Part shown: piece after piece, positions 1 through 23,300 of the stretch
How positions within the stretch are numbered: the first letter of the stretch is position 1
Layout: each line of letters starts with the position of its first letter
Source: Watersipora subatra
Taxonomy: Eukaryota > Bryozoa > Gymnolaemata > Cheilostomatida > Watersiporidae
NCBI RefSeq assembly: GCF_963576615.1
Contig: NC_088708.1
Coordinates: 7,750,001-7,814,000, forward strand
Direction: 5' to 3'
Length of the DNA: 64,000 nt
Notes under the pieces: generated by a model
Seen by the model: only the letters and a program-made list of their open reading frames with translations
The model's database searches: none
Told to the model about the DNA's origin: nothing
Translations under genes and position numbers: made by a program

Positions 1-1432
1 ACAAGCACAGGTTGTTACTTAGCACATGTCAACTAAACTAAATATTGCAGAGAGAGTAGACACACCCTTTTAATTAAAAGACCCAAAGACGCCTTTTAAT
101 TAAAAGACCCAAAGACGCCTTTTAATTAAAAGACCCAAAGACGCCCTTTAACTAACATTAAAATGAAATGGTTTTTCCCTAGTGTACCGCTCTTGTACTG
201 ACTCTACCAACATGCCGAATAAATAAGCAAGACGCATGTAAAAATGCTCTTGTGCTCATAGCATGTATTCAAAGTAGGATTATCCGCAAATAGCTACTAA
301 CAAAATTAGCTATTACAAATACTTGTTGATTAATTCATGGTTTCATTACAAACTCGATCTGAATATGGAGATAATTAAATCAGTTGTACTTGTGAGATTT
401 ATAGATACATGCCTATTGAAAATGGCTGCTATTTTAATTGCAAGCGCAGTCCATCTTGTTCAATTAGCAGTATTATGATAAATACCAAGATAAACTTGTC
501 ACAAATTTTAGCGCTTTAATAACAAAAATTCATTTAGCAAGTATGGAGATAGCCCTACAAGATGGAGATGTGCTACTATTTCATGCCAACAATGATAGTT
601 TCCAAATGACAATGAAGAGCGTTAGCATTTCTAGGTTACTACTGTCATGACGGATATGTTGACGTGAAACAAAGTAAAAACTATGTAAACAGAACTAAAG
701 CAAGCTTAACAGTCATACCTTTGGCAGGTTTGACTGTTAAGCCATACGTAAAATTTAACCATTTCAAGTTACAGTGAACACAGCATGAAAGAATTTCATA
801 GCAATTAATAGCAAGTTTTGAAAAGTTATACGACTACAACAAATACTTATCAAATACGCTGAAAATAAAAACTGGCTACTTGTGGAAAATCTATATATTT
901 TGTGTTCTTGAAACTCATGCTAACATTAAATTTTCATTCAATTCTAGCATTGAGTGAATTGTAACTCAGAGGTTATGCATTATATTATTAGTATTAATTA
1001 GTAATTAAACAACACTTGTTTGGAATCTTTGTTGCATTTATGTTGAACGCTTAATATTTTGTGCATACAAAATAACTCGTCCCATTTATGTGGCACAAGT
1101 ACATTGCCTGTTCTTATCACTTTTGCTAATTTGTAATGCCGTTAATGACAAAGAGAAGTTATGTTCACATAGAAATATGCAGCAACACAGTATAATTTTT
1201 TAACTCATGTTTTTGCAATAATGTAGACTTGCATATAATAACAGGTTCAGAGTGGTCACAATAAATATGACTTAAAATGCATGAGTTATTGCCCACAAAT
1301 AGTCCTTACAATTACTTAGGAGGTAGGTGAGGCCTTTGTGGCAAATAACTGGCAACAGCATTGAAAATCTACCATAGTATTAGGAAATCTTACATTGGCA
1401 ACCCATATGAATAACAGGAGTTGTCCATGCAA
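1..1432. other. Non-coding stretch, probably the last RPL14 intron or flank
   Basis: I see no convincing exon here. It is AT-rich, with one short tandem repeat near the left end (listed separately). The remaining 3' exon or exons of RPL14, which should encode the basic C-terminal tail, were looked for and not found, so they probably lie to the left of the window. Confidence 0.4.
66..143. repeat. Three tandem copies of a 26-bp unit
   Basis: The unit runs 66-91, 92-117 and 118-143 with essentially no differences. Each unit contains the self-complementary core TTTTAATTAAAA followed by GACCCAAAGACG. The near identity suggests a recent local duplication. No function is evident. Confidence 0.85.
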
Positions 1433-2429
1433 TCTATATATAAATCTCAAGGTTGTTGTCATCTGTTCAGATGTCTGCCTGTCCTGTTATAGCTATTAAA
1501 ATCTTGGAATAAAAAGCGTGCTGGATTTGAACTCACGAAGATGGCAACCGCATGTTTCAAACCACGCAATTAACCACTGGGCTATACAGTCCTTAGCATT
1601 CTAGCTATCTTATAATATACTGTATGCACACGCCAAATGTGCACTTTTGATTATTAACTAATATTACCTTTGCATTTGTTTTTTTTAATTGTTTAACTCA
1701 TTTTTTGTGAACACTATCTAATTTTTTAATTTGTAACTTTTAAATGTGCCATTACACTTGTATTTCCGGCTTTCGTAAGTTTTGATTGCTAAATCGGTCA
1801 ATAATTTTCCCACGCCAGACAATTGTATTATCTCAAGTAGGAATAGCCTCTACATTCTCTCTCCGTTTGGTCAGACAAAGTACCAGACAAAGACAGTCTG
1901 ATATCTCATTTTTACAATATCGAGAGGTACCAGTATGGTCGTATTCAGAGTTTTGATAGATAGCTTCTGCTGGAATAGTAACCTTTCTTATAACTTTACC
2001 ACTTTTATGCATGAAGTGTTATTATTAATTCAACATAATCCAGATTTTTATTTCTCAGTTCGTATTAATTGCACCATTACCAAATCATTTCTTATTGTAA
2101 ACGTAGCAAAACAGACTTAATTTAGCTATTACTTGCTAATTATTTCACATTTACATTTAAACACTTTTATAGTTGTTTTATTTTGTTTCTCAATTCATTT
2201 GACCTGCTCAAAACATTTTCCTCATGATATAAAGTTTGAAAGTTACAGTTGTTTGACGAAGTTTGAAAACCTTTACAGTTGTGTTATTTTTTCTCTTACT
2301 TTTCTCACAATATGAAGTTTGAAAGTTAGAATGGTAACTGTTGTTATATGTTAAATAAAAATTAATTTTTTGTGCGAAAAGTTTTCGCCGAAAACTTTTA
2401 TTACCAGGCAATGTCGGGCATTCATCTAG
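1433..2429 (+). mobile_element. Non-autonomous Helitron, copy 1
   Basis: The 5' end is TCTATATATAAATC, preceded by A. The 3' end has a small hairpin (GGCAATGTCGGGC region), then CTAG followed by T, as expected for A/T target insertion by Helitrons. Near the 5' end (about 1520-1592) is an antisense tRNA-like block: on the minus strand it has an A-box-like AGCCCAGTGGTTAATTGCG and a B-box-like GAGTTCAAATCC. No Rep/helicase coding is visible, so it would move only in trans. Copies with matching ends occur at 15687, 29408, 31492, 44417 and 60953. The right half is clearly homologous to 30280-30395 plus 31285-31491. Confidence 0.7.
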
Positions 2430-2995
2430 TTCTAATGATCAGCTTTTAAAATTCTGGGCGCAGTTTGACAGTTAAGTCAAAATTATGCCAGGTGTTAACC
2501 AAGCTTTTTAAAGAAATATATCCAAATACATAGTAAGATGGGTGAATGCTTGATAATTTATTTAATTTTATTGCTACATGCAAGTTTACTCGTCTATTTA
2601 ACCAATTTAAAATTTTTAACTTTTCGCCCCGAGTTTAACAATAAAAAGTAGCCTGAGCGCTATGTATCTTAAAAAGAAATGCACTTTCAGGTTATATTAG
2701 CAAATTTGAGCCAAGTTCATTTTTATTGCATTGGTAAAAATATTGCAAACGTAACAGTGCTTTATTATGAATTTTTCCTAAGTTGATGTGTAGCATTGCT
2801 AAAAATTTAAAACAATACATTTGTAGCTGAATAGAAGTCCTGGAAAGCTGGAAAGAGTAGATCATCCATACACTAATAGTAAAAACCATCCCATCACCTA
2901 AAGAACAACATGGATGATATAACGATTTACTCAAGAAGTATCAATTTATGCAGAATATTTTTGACAGCCTGCTGTATCGTAATTATTAAAAATAC

Positions 2996-3987
2996 CTGTC
3001 AAAGTCTGTTAATGATGCTCGTGTTGCTATTGCTTGCTGTCTCTTGGCCCAGCTACTCTCAGCCCACTTTGTTGATATATCTGCAGCATTCCAAGCTTTT
3101 GTAACTGTGCCAGTCCTAGCACCAGGTCCAATTTTGACAACAAACTTTGTGAGCTGCAATGCCTTGAAATTAATCATTTGCCTAGCTGCTCCGCTGCAGG
3201 GTCCATCAACTAGAGCTCTACAATGAAATGCATACAACTATTAAAATTTTTGCGAATGCAAAAACTGTATCAAAAAAGCATTGTAAAAGAACACTCGTTC
3301 ATAATCCACAAGCTATGGATTCATCGGTGACTCAATATGATTTTGGACATAAATTAGTGGCCAGCGATGTTACGTGTGTTTGGCAAAACACCCATATATT
3401 CAGTTATATATATTTAGTTTAAACAAAACACGAAAAACTTTTTATTTAGAGGCACAAACAGAATTGTCGTGACTCTGAAGAGCAAAATCAAGCTGGAAAA
3501 AAAGTAAGCAGTTTCACGGCTCAGCGCTTCTCCAAGCGTATAGTGCCGTTAGCAGTAGGCCTGACAATCTATCCAACATAATTAGTTAAATAAATGGTTA
3601 TATATTAACAATAAAACTTTGAGAATTCGGGGTCCGTGTAAAAATGATTGTGTGATTCAACGGCTTATCAATACATAGTATAGCGGCCCTAGTGAAGAAC
3701 GCCAAGCTTTTCTATGGCAAGTGACAAATCTGAGCGATGCATAAAAAGCATATCAATTGACATCATTAAAAGAGAGAAAAACGAGTAGTGCTTAGAAACT
3801 TTATTCAAAACTTTTACAAGAGGTGCAGTTAATAACTTTACTTATTGTTGAATGCAAATAATCAGAGGAATATAGATCGTTACCGGTTCTGATCTACAAC
3901 GTCGACGATGACAACAAGTTTTCCCTTGCTAGGCCCGGCCGCTACAAAAGCGACTCGCCCCACTTCAACAAACTTTTGATATACCAT
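2996..3987 (-). CDS. RPL14: 60S ribosomal protein L14 (eL14), 5' exons; 3' end outside window
   Basis: Two exons are visible on the minus strand: 3987-3884 (34 codons plus 2 nt, starting [14 protein letters not shown]) and 3217-2996 ([10 protein letters not shown] through ASLTDFD, ending in phase 2). The split Arg codon CG|A joins them exactly, giving about 108 residues. They cover the KOW/SH3-like fold of eL14 and the following helix, including [20 protein letters not shown] and TDFDR, which are hallmarks of the family. The protein is a structural component of the large ribosomal subunit. The basic, lysine/alanine-rich C-terminal tail must come from a further exon not found to the left; a Helitron (1433-2429) lies in the expected intron. 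The start ATG agrees with the family N-terminus. Confidence 0.93.
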
Positions 3988-4017
3988 GTTTAGAAATCAA
4001 CACAACTTTTTAACTCA

Positions 4018-4034
4018 GCGTGTCGGAAAAGAAC
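4018..4034 (-). promoter_or_regulatory. Candidate 5' TOP transcription start of RPL14
   Basis: On the minus strand the stretch CTTTTCCG begins at about 4031, roughly 44 nt before the RPL14 ATG. Ribosomal protein mRNAs of animals normally begin with C followed by a pyrimidine run (5' terminal oligopyrimidine tract), which gives mTOR/LARP1-dependent translation. The position and sequence fit, but the start site itself is inferred. Confidence 0.45.
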
Positions 4035-4536
4035 ATCAACTAGCATGCGCAGAGGAACATCCGGTAGCAATAACATTTCCGTCGAGTTTTCTTCCCTCGC
4101 CAAATAGAGAAGTCTAAAAGAGTGTCAATACCTATACGAGTTGTTTCTCTCTTTTACTGTGTTGTGCGACAACTCCTTATCATTAGATTCTCACGTTCCC
4201 TTTTACGAGTAACATTATATACATGTATTTGTAACGTTAATACAAGAAGCAGGTTCTGGTGGTTGGTGACAAAGGGGTGACAAACTGCTAGGCTAGTTTT
4301 ACATATACGCTGCAACATCTTCATGAAATTCGATTAAATAAAAGATTTGATTGAGCTTCCCTATGTAGGGGCTACAGTACTAATAATTCTATGATTATAT
4401 GTGCTGTTTCATCATTAATTTACTAATATAGATTTATTCAAATAGTTTTAGTAATGTTTAGAGATGCAGTATTATCTTTTTACTAGTCCTAGGTAGACTG
4501 AAATTCTCATATTTCTGAGTGGTAATTTTAGATGTA

Positions 4537-4581
4537 ATCAATGATATAAAACCTCCAACATGAGGGTTTTATATCATTGAT
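4537..4581. repeat. Short inverted repeat (hairpin)
   Basis: ATCAATGATATAAAACC at 4537-4553 pairs with its complement ending at 4581, extended by TC/GA after one bulged base; the loop is about CAACAT. It is too short for a canonical animal miRNA precursor and may be a transposon remnant. Confidence 0.7.
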
Positions 4582-5000
4582 GTACAGTGTAAGTGCTTTG
4601 ATGGTATAAACTAAAAACCATCACTTTTCAAAATATACAAAAACTGAGATAGCGGGTATTAAAAGCATTAGCTATGTGTTTGATCTCCTCCAAACTACTA
4701 ACATGGAACTTCTCATCTTGTAGCCTCATATCTGTATGAACATTTCTACATGCTCCTCTGTTCTACATGTTGAGAATCTTCACCTAACATTTTGATGACT
4801 TTCAGCACATTTATTAATAGTTAACCTCATTGACCTCAACTAAAAAATCTATACGTTTGTTTGTAAATAAGTTTTCTGTACGCGTCAAAAAATTGCTATA
4901 GTTCGAAGAAAAATATCAGAAGGTAATTTTATATACAGTAAACCTTAAAATGTCAAACCATGTCAAAAGTCAAATGTCAAAAGTGTCAAACCTTAAAATA

Positions 5001-5430
5001 CAGTCAAACCTCAACATACAAAGCTTACTCATTCACATATTTGCTTCAAAACAGTCATATGCTGTAGTAAATAGTCTTGTGAGGATACATTGCTTAATTG
5101 ATTTCAGAGCCTGCAAAAATGGTGATAACTGTAAGTCACTTTCTATAACACGACAACCAAGGCATTATATAAAACTGTAAAAACTAAATACCGAAGCTCA
5201 AGCTATATGTGAAAGTTAAATAAATAATAAATAAAGCAATAATCAGTAAAAGGAGCTTTTCACCATTTGAGACATTTAGATGGAAGTGTAGGCTTAGTGA
5301 TGCATAGGTTATATTGTAGAGTGAGGGGTAAAAATATATGGCATAACTTGTTTTAGCTGGATGTATTTTACATTATCATAATTAAATTTTACATCACATG
5401 CCACAAAGTTTTTATGTTGAGGTGATTTCC
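5001..5430. mobile_element. MITE-like element, TA-flanked (CAGTCAAACCTC family), copy 1
   Basis: The left end CAGTCAAACCTCAACATAC follows a TA dinucleotide. The right end carries the inverted match TATGTTGAGGTGATTTCCAG. The same left-end sequence, with the following TTCATTCCAAGATTTGCTTC block, recurs near 18973 and 26975. Ends of this type (CAGTNGAACCTC with TA duplication) resemble Tc1/mariner-pogo MITEs. The right boundary is approximate. Degenerate GTCAAACCTTAAAAT repeats precede it at 4936-4998. Confidence 0.5.
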
Positions 5431-5461
5431 AGTCCGCTGCTTGACTAAGTATCTTTTGTGC

Positions 5462-5512
5462 AACAAGCATAGGCATAGGCATAGACATAGACATAAACAA
5501 GCATAGACATGC
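5462..5512. repeat. Degenerate (ATAGGC/ATAGAC)n microsatellite
   Basis: About eight copies of a hexamer alternating between CATAGG, CATAGA and related forms. Confidence 0.7.
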
Positions 5513-8258
5513 ACAAACTTGACATGTCAAATTTGCTCTCCTAAATAACTGGGCAATGCTTTATTGTGTTCAAGAATACAAATAACGATAAGTTTTAATA
5601 TGCATGGTTTTTAGCAGAGGTATAAAAGAAAACGGTAAACTCTAGAAGTTCATTGGAATGTCCTTGACAAACAGCTAGTAATATGCACTAGTGCTGATTG
5701 AGCAGATTAATAGCGTACACATTCCTGCATTGCATATATTATTTACTCTATAATATTCTCTTTCAGCAGAAATGCTCTGCTGTGAGCACTTATTGGTTTG
5801 TTATTACTTTCTTTAGGCTAAATTCTTAAACTGTAATGGGTCTCTTTTATAAACAATTGCTATTAAGTACATGAGATATTAGTACTAACTGCATTTGCTG
5901 AATCAAATTTCATTGTCAGACCAATCCTTAACATGTTTTCAACTAATGGCAAAGCCAAATTTATGTTTACTTCTAGTTTGGTGACAGGCTATACAGCTTA
6001 AAATATCATAGCAGTAATAAGGCAGAATGAATGGGCTACTCATTCATACACTTTCCCAGATGTGTAGGTCTTGAGAGACAAAAAGAGACGATATATTTGT
6101 TAACCGAATCGCAATAATAGAAGTTTATTCATGGACTGTCTTTGAACCTGCGCAGACATATTGAAATCGCGCTTAATTTTGTATTGAATTCTGTGAACTG
6201 CCTGCAGTTTGATTGCTCTTAACAAAAGGCGAGTTATAAACACTTGAGTAATACAAATAGTAAGCTGTATAAAGTACTAAATGCTGTTCGCTTGGCTACC
6301 AATAACATAGCAGTAAGTAGAGCTGACAGCATCTCTAGCCAAACTGAATATTCTATTGCATTTTACTTTCATGGTGTCAAGAACACTTTATAGGTAACGA
6401 CTGTCATCTACCTTCCAAAATAAGTAAGTCTTTCTCTTCTTTGTACATCACTGCTGCATTCACTGCTACATGGCCTTACGAGAGACTAGCATTGTTATTA
6501 GAAGTGTGTTTTTACCAATCTCTTTGACATTATGAAGGATTGCATCACACTCAAAACAGCGTTGGATGGTAAAAAATTATTGGGCAGGCGCTAGCTGCAT
6601 TAGATGTAAGACTATGTAGTAAAGATGTATTGTGTAGCTTGGTGGAATTTTAATATATGTTTAAAAGAGGGCACGTGTAACAAGATAACCTTGCACTCAT
6701 AAATTCCTATTTGTGAAGAAGAATTTTGAACAGTTATGATATAACTTACAATCATCAGCCATGGTGACTTAGTTGGATATTATAAATAGCTCATGATTAA
6801 CGCTATTGACTAGGGCTGCCTGAGTAGTGTTTGATACAGCAGATCTAATAACACCTGCCAAGCCTGCCAATTTGATTAACAAGCACTCTTACTGTTTGCT
6901 AGATGATGTGGTAAAGGCTTATTACTCGTCCTTTGCTGTTGTTTTTATACGGACACGCAAATTGAGCAGAGTTGGATGGTTTCATCAGAATACCTCTCAG
7001 TGCATTGTCTGGCCTCTATAATGGAACCTTTAGCAGTAAAATCATTTACAAATGCTGAACTAGTAATTGACTGAAATCAGCAACAAATATGACAGTGTCG
7101 TCAGTCTAAAATCATTATGTATTACTTATGTAATTAGTTTCTTCGTTTCTATATATACAAGTGTCAGTTTCATATCATCATTGCTTTTCTCTCTCGGAGC
7201 ATCTATTGTCTTAGCATTCGTTCTAATTCCATAGTGATATGACCCAAGACGATTGGTTTGAAAGCATTCTATAGATATAAACTATTTGTTTTATTGTGAG
7301 ATTGATCTATCGTGATAATTTCTGAATACTTGATTATACGTGGATTACGCGGCCTGTTGCTAATACACAGCAGAAGCTATAGTCTGTGGGCGATCTAGCA
7401 TAGCTGCTGGTTCAGTCGAAGAATTTACTCCTGATGCCAACTATTCATTAAAGTCATCCAAGGTTTGTGTCTCATCTGTCAGACTATCAGCAGTTTTATC
7501 GGGGTGCTATATCTGTAAAGTAAGTGTTACACATCTTCTGCACGAGTTATGACATTTACCTGTAATAACATGACCTGACCAGTTTCATGGAGTCAAGTCC
7601 TAAATTACTTCCGGATATACACAAGAATTCATTATTTTCACTAAAGGTAGGTGATGGATTTGATATACATTTAATATATACACATATTTTAAACGCGTTC
7701 AGCAGGTTATAATTTATTACTAATGGTAGAGACTGGAAGGTATAGGTGATTACTATCGACGGAAAATGATGAATATAAATTTGGTTCAGGCAAGATATTG
7801 AACTGTTCACCCATAGCGAGGCATAACACTGTCATCAGACCGATGCTTATATATATGTGAAGGGTTTCTGTTAAGGTCTGTACAGAGAGTAAGATGGGGA
7901 GCTTTAGAGATTCATAGGGCTTATGATATTAACCCATATTACTTGAGGGACCAAAATGACATGCTGCCTAATTGGACATATTCCTAATATTGCAAAGGCT
8001 GGAAGAAAGGCAACCTATGAAATACAAGTTGGAATGTTTGAAAAACAATAAATACTTAGAAATCTGAAGCAAGCCATTCTTTAACATCTCTATGGCAGCA
8101 GAAAAACTAGGTTGTGTTAATTGGCCACTGGAGAATCATCAAGCAGCAGTATCAAGCAGTTCTTCATGAAGCATCCTGAATTGTCAGGTATATATACAAA
8201 TAAATGTACATTCCTATGACCATCAGAGGCTGTTCGTAAGTAATAAGCGCTATTGTAG

Positions 8259-19641
<11,383 letters not shown>

Positions 19642-19917
19642 AGAGATTAAGTACAAATGCTATCAAGCACCAGAATTGGCTTACAGGCAGTAAATGTATA
19701 ACGCGATGGTTCAGTGTATATATGCTACTAAAGCAGGATCACACTTACATTCTCTAAAGTCTAAAAGACAGTGCGGCATTCAGCTCTGCTCCTCAGTATT
19801 ATATCAACCTCGGACCATGCGCCTCTTTAACATGAACCAACATTATCTATTACCATCATGCCTGCCCGCATCAATCCATACACTTTTTTATCAATATCAA
19901 TGAATGTATTTTTTTGC

Positions 19918-19923
19918 AATAAA
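19918..19923 (+). terminator. Poly(A) signal AATAAA of CDKL2
   Basis: First canonical AATAAA after the CDKL2 stop codon, about 277 nt downstream. It is the likely cleavage signal. Confidence 0.6.
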
Positions 19924-20386
19924 TATTTATAACATGCAAAAATCCCTATCAGACTATTTTACATAATAATCCGTTAAGTGGCAATGAATCTGTTCCAAAA
20001 TATATCGCTAGTTTAGAGAGCATCCTTGACAATGGCAGCCAAAATCGAGAGAATCTGGTGACGACAACAGCAAGTTTAAAAATCATTCTATAAAAATGGC
20101 AACCGATTACAATGCCAACAAATTTAAGAAGAGAACACGCTCACAGAAATATCTCTATTGAGCTAGAAAGTTGTGCATGACCACATACCCGACCAGCTTG
20201 CTCAGAAATGTCAGCTTGTTTATAGTTGTTTATAGCTTGTTTACAGTTCTATATCTAAAGAGCTATTCGGTAGCCATAGACGTATTTTACAGCATATAGG
20301 ACTGTCTATTTGCTGAAAGTGCAGTTTGCTAGCCGATACAATTGCCAAGCCATAGAGATATTTTTGCTAGCCCATCTGATCTTTAT
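19924..20386. other. Convergent intergenic spacer between CDKL2 and SMYD5
   Basis: No exon, repeat or RNA gene was recognised. The spacer holds both 3' UTRs. I could not find a canonical AATAAA on the minus strand for SMYD5 close to its stop. Confidence 0.4.
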
Positions 20387-23300
20387 CTAGCTCATAGAAT
20401 CCTCCTCTATGTACTCATCAGAGTCTAAATCGGAATCCTCTTCACTTGTAACATCCGGGTCATTCGCCTGAGCCATGCACTTCTCGCACCCGCACACAAA
20501 AAGGTAATTCTCTCTGCAAGCGAACAACAACACTAATTCGCTAGGCAAAGGAATCGTTGACTCTATCCAATGAATGACAACTCCACATCTACACAGACTA
20601 ACATTACAAGCAATGACCGACCATTGCTCATGGCATGATAACTGTTCGATTCATTTAGGTAACTACTGCTTTGGACCGATGCTTCAAAGTACAAAGAAAC
20701 AAATATCTACCTAAAAGTTTGTATGATGAACTTCAAATGTTTTTTAGGCTTGTAAGCTTCCTAAAAATCAATTCAACAAATTTTTACCGTCTTAGATACA
20801 GAAATTAAGATGCCCCATTCTTGCATTAGACACAACAATACAATGTCACTACTACCTCTCTCAGAGTGATTCACCATCTAAATGAAATTAGTTCAAGTAC
20901 ATATTATTTAAATGACGAATAATGATGAGATAGGGTAGCGATGTCAATATTCCAGCCACTCTCCATGATTCATCTGAGAGAGGAAGCCTTTATGAGCTGC
21001 TAAGCAAGATATGTGACCGCACAAAATTTTGCAATAAGGGCACTAAATGTATGAAACTGTAGTCTTACTTAAGATTTTTCTGCCGGCTGTGTCGACTGCT
21101 GCCGAGCATGCAGTCATCCAAGTATGAGATGAATACTTCCTACAAGCACATAGGGAGGGAATATATATATCTGCAACAGTGCAAGTGCAACAATAGAGCA
21201 AACGTACAACAATAGAGTTCTGATGTGACAGTAGAGCTCATGTGTGACAGTAGAGCATACTTGTAGGACGATGGCGTGACAGAAAAATAAAGTCATATGA
21301 GAACGATGGAGAATGAGTAAAAACCTGATCAGGAAGGATGTCCTGAGTAGCAACAACTCGACAGACAAAATTGTTGTAAGGAAAATTGACTTCAGCGTTG
21401 GGGACACAGCTGTGATTGATAGCGCTCTGCATCGAGTAGAGACCAGAGCCTTCACAGTCGAGAAACGGATGAACATTGTCACAATCTACCAAGAAGATGC
21501 AATATAATGTATATTAATAATTATACCGTGTATATAATGATATATTATATACACAAAATAACACGTAATAGTAATATATACATGTATAACAGTTCGGTTT
21601 ACTAAAAAGAAATTACTAACAGCAATGCTAATGCAAACAGCCTACAGGAAGAAAAGAATCGATGACCTACATTGCTCAATTCCATCTTCATCTATGTATG
21701 TGGAGTCAGCAACTCGTATTTCTTCCCGCATCATGCTAATAAATTCATCCAGCTGATCTTTTAATGCTTTGGGAAGGTCCAGCTCATTGCAATTTCTCTC
21801 CCAAACTTCTAGCGAGCTTTTAGAGAAAATGTAAAATGCAACAACGGGAGACCTTGTACACACGGCAGGTAATAAAATCCTAACATGTAACCCTAACAAT
21901 TTGTTTTATAAGAGGCCAAAATAAGAAATCAGTTTGATGCAAGTGGATATGGGCCAGATTCGACTCAATATTTTTGATTTAAAATGCATGTAGGTTTTGG
22001 CAAATGAAACCATACATAACTACGGATATCATCAAACTCCTGATATCATGGCCATGCTTTTTAGGTAAACAAATTATCTGTGGGAAAGGGTAGGATGCAT
22101 CTCATACACTAGTCAGACTAGAACTATAAATTAATGAATTCACACAAACTACAGTAGTACAAATGTATTCTCCTGATTTCTCCTATTTTACTGATTGTTA
22201 CTGTTTTCATTTCGTTTTTACAATGAGTTCAGTTTTTTTACATAGTTTTATATAATGCGCTCATTTTAATGCTATATTTAATTGGTTGTGGCATTTATTA
22301 TTAAGTATTTGAGTTGTGCAACAAATTAAGTGAAGTACAATGCATTCTTATAAAATATTCGCTTCCAGACATGACAGTTTTGACGTAAAAAGAATATCAC
22401 ATCAGAATAACTTTGAAAGTTGGGGTTTAACCGTATAATTTGTATAATTTATATGCTTATGTGAACCCTGATTGAGATAAACTAAACACTAGCCAAGAAA
22501 ATTTTGCTATCGATATAATTGACGGTGCTTTCCTATCCAACCTTACTCCATGAAAAACTTTAGTCTATTATGTGCAACTGTCCACTATTACAATATATAT
22601 ATTATAGTGGTAATTCAGCGCTAGCATTAATTTTGTTTTATCAATCTTGCACATGTAACTACAAAATCTCCTATATTTATTACACTAGGGGTATAGCAAC
22701 AGCCTGAATTATTTGAGTTTTTTTCCTTAAAGCGGCTTGAAATATTATGTAAACACAAGCAAACTTCTATAGTTAGCCGAGTTTTAATGAACCATCAGGC
22801 AGAAGAGAGACCAAAAAAACAAACTGAAATTTGGCCTATGAAAGAGTTATCAGAAAAAATTTCTTATTAATGTTGAGTCAAACCTTGGTTATACGTGAAG
22901 TAATTTTGGTTTAATCAGTCCTAAAAAATATTTTAGACAATACTAGCCAAAAATAATGGCTACAATGACCTAAAGGAATCCAACACAGAAATTGGATGAC
23001 ATTATTGGTGACAGCATTGGTCTCAATGCTGTCTGAGTGAGACCTGGCTATGACATCTAAGAATAACAATATGGTGAGAGGCTATAGGAGTTAATATTGG
23101 AAATAATCAAAGCACAAGGTGCTGCAAGGCATGACAGACCTCGTACCGATGCCTTGTCCATTTCTTCCAACCATTGCAAAGAGTGAGCGGAAACCATCGC
23201 AAGTCAACCAGTCTGGAACAAGTTCTCCAAAAAGTTGTAATAGCATCTCCCTTAACACTTCGAGGTTTTCCTGCGTAAAGTGAACCCGGAGAGTCATCTA

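Noticed and set aside
1520-1592. Possible tRNA gene (also near 16015, 31560 and 44655)
   Set aside because: A and B boxes are recognisable but the acceptor and anticodon stems do not pair, and all four sit at the same place inside Helitron copies.
4537-4581. miRNA precursor hairpin
   Set aside because: The stem is under 20 bp with a six-base loop, too short for an animal pre-miRNA.
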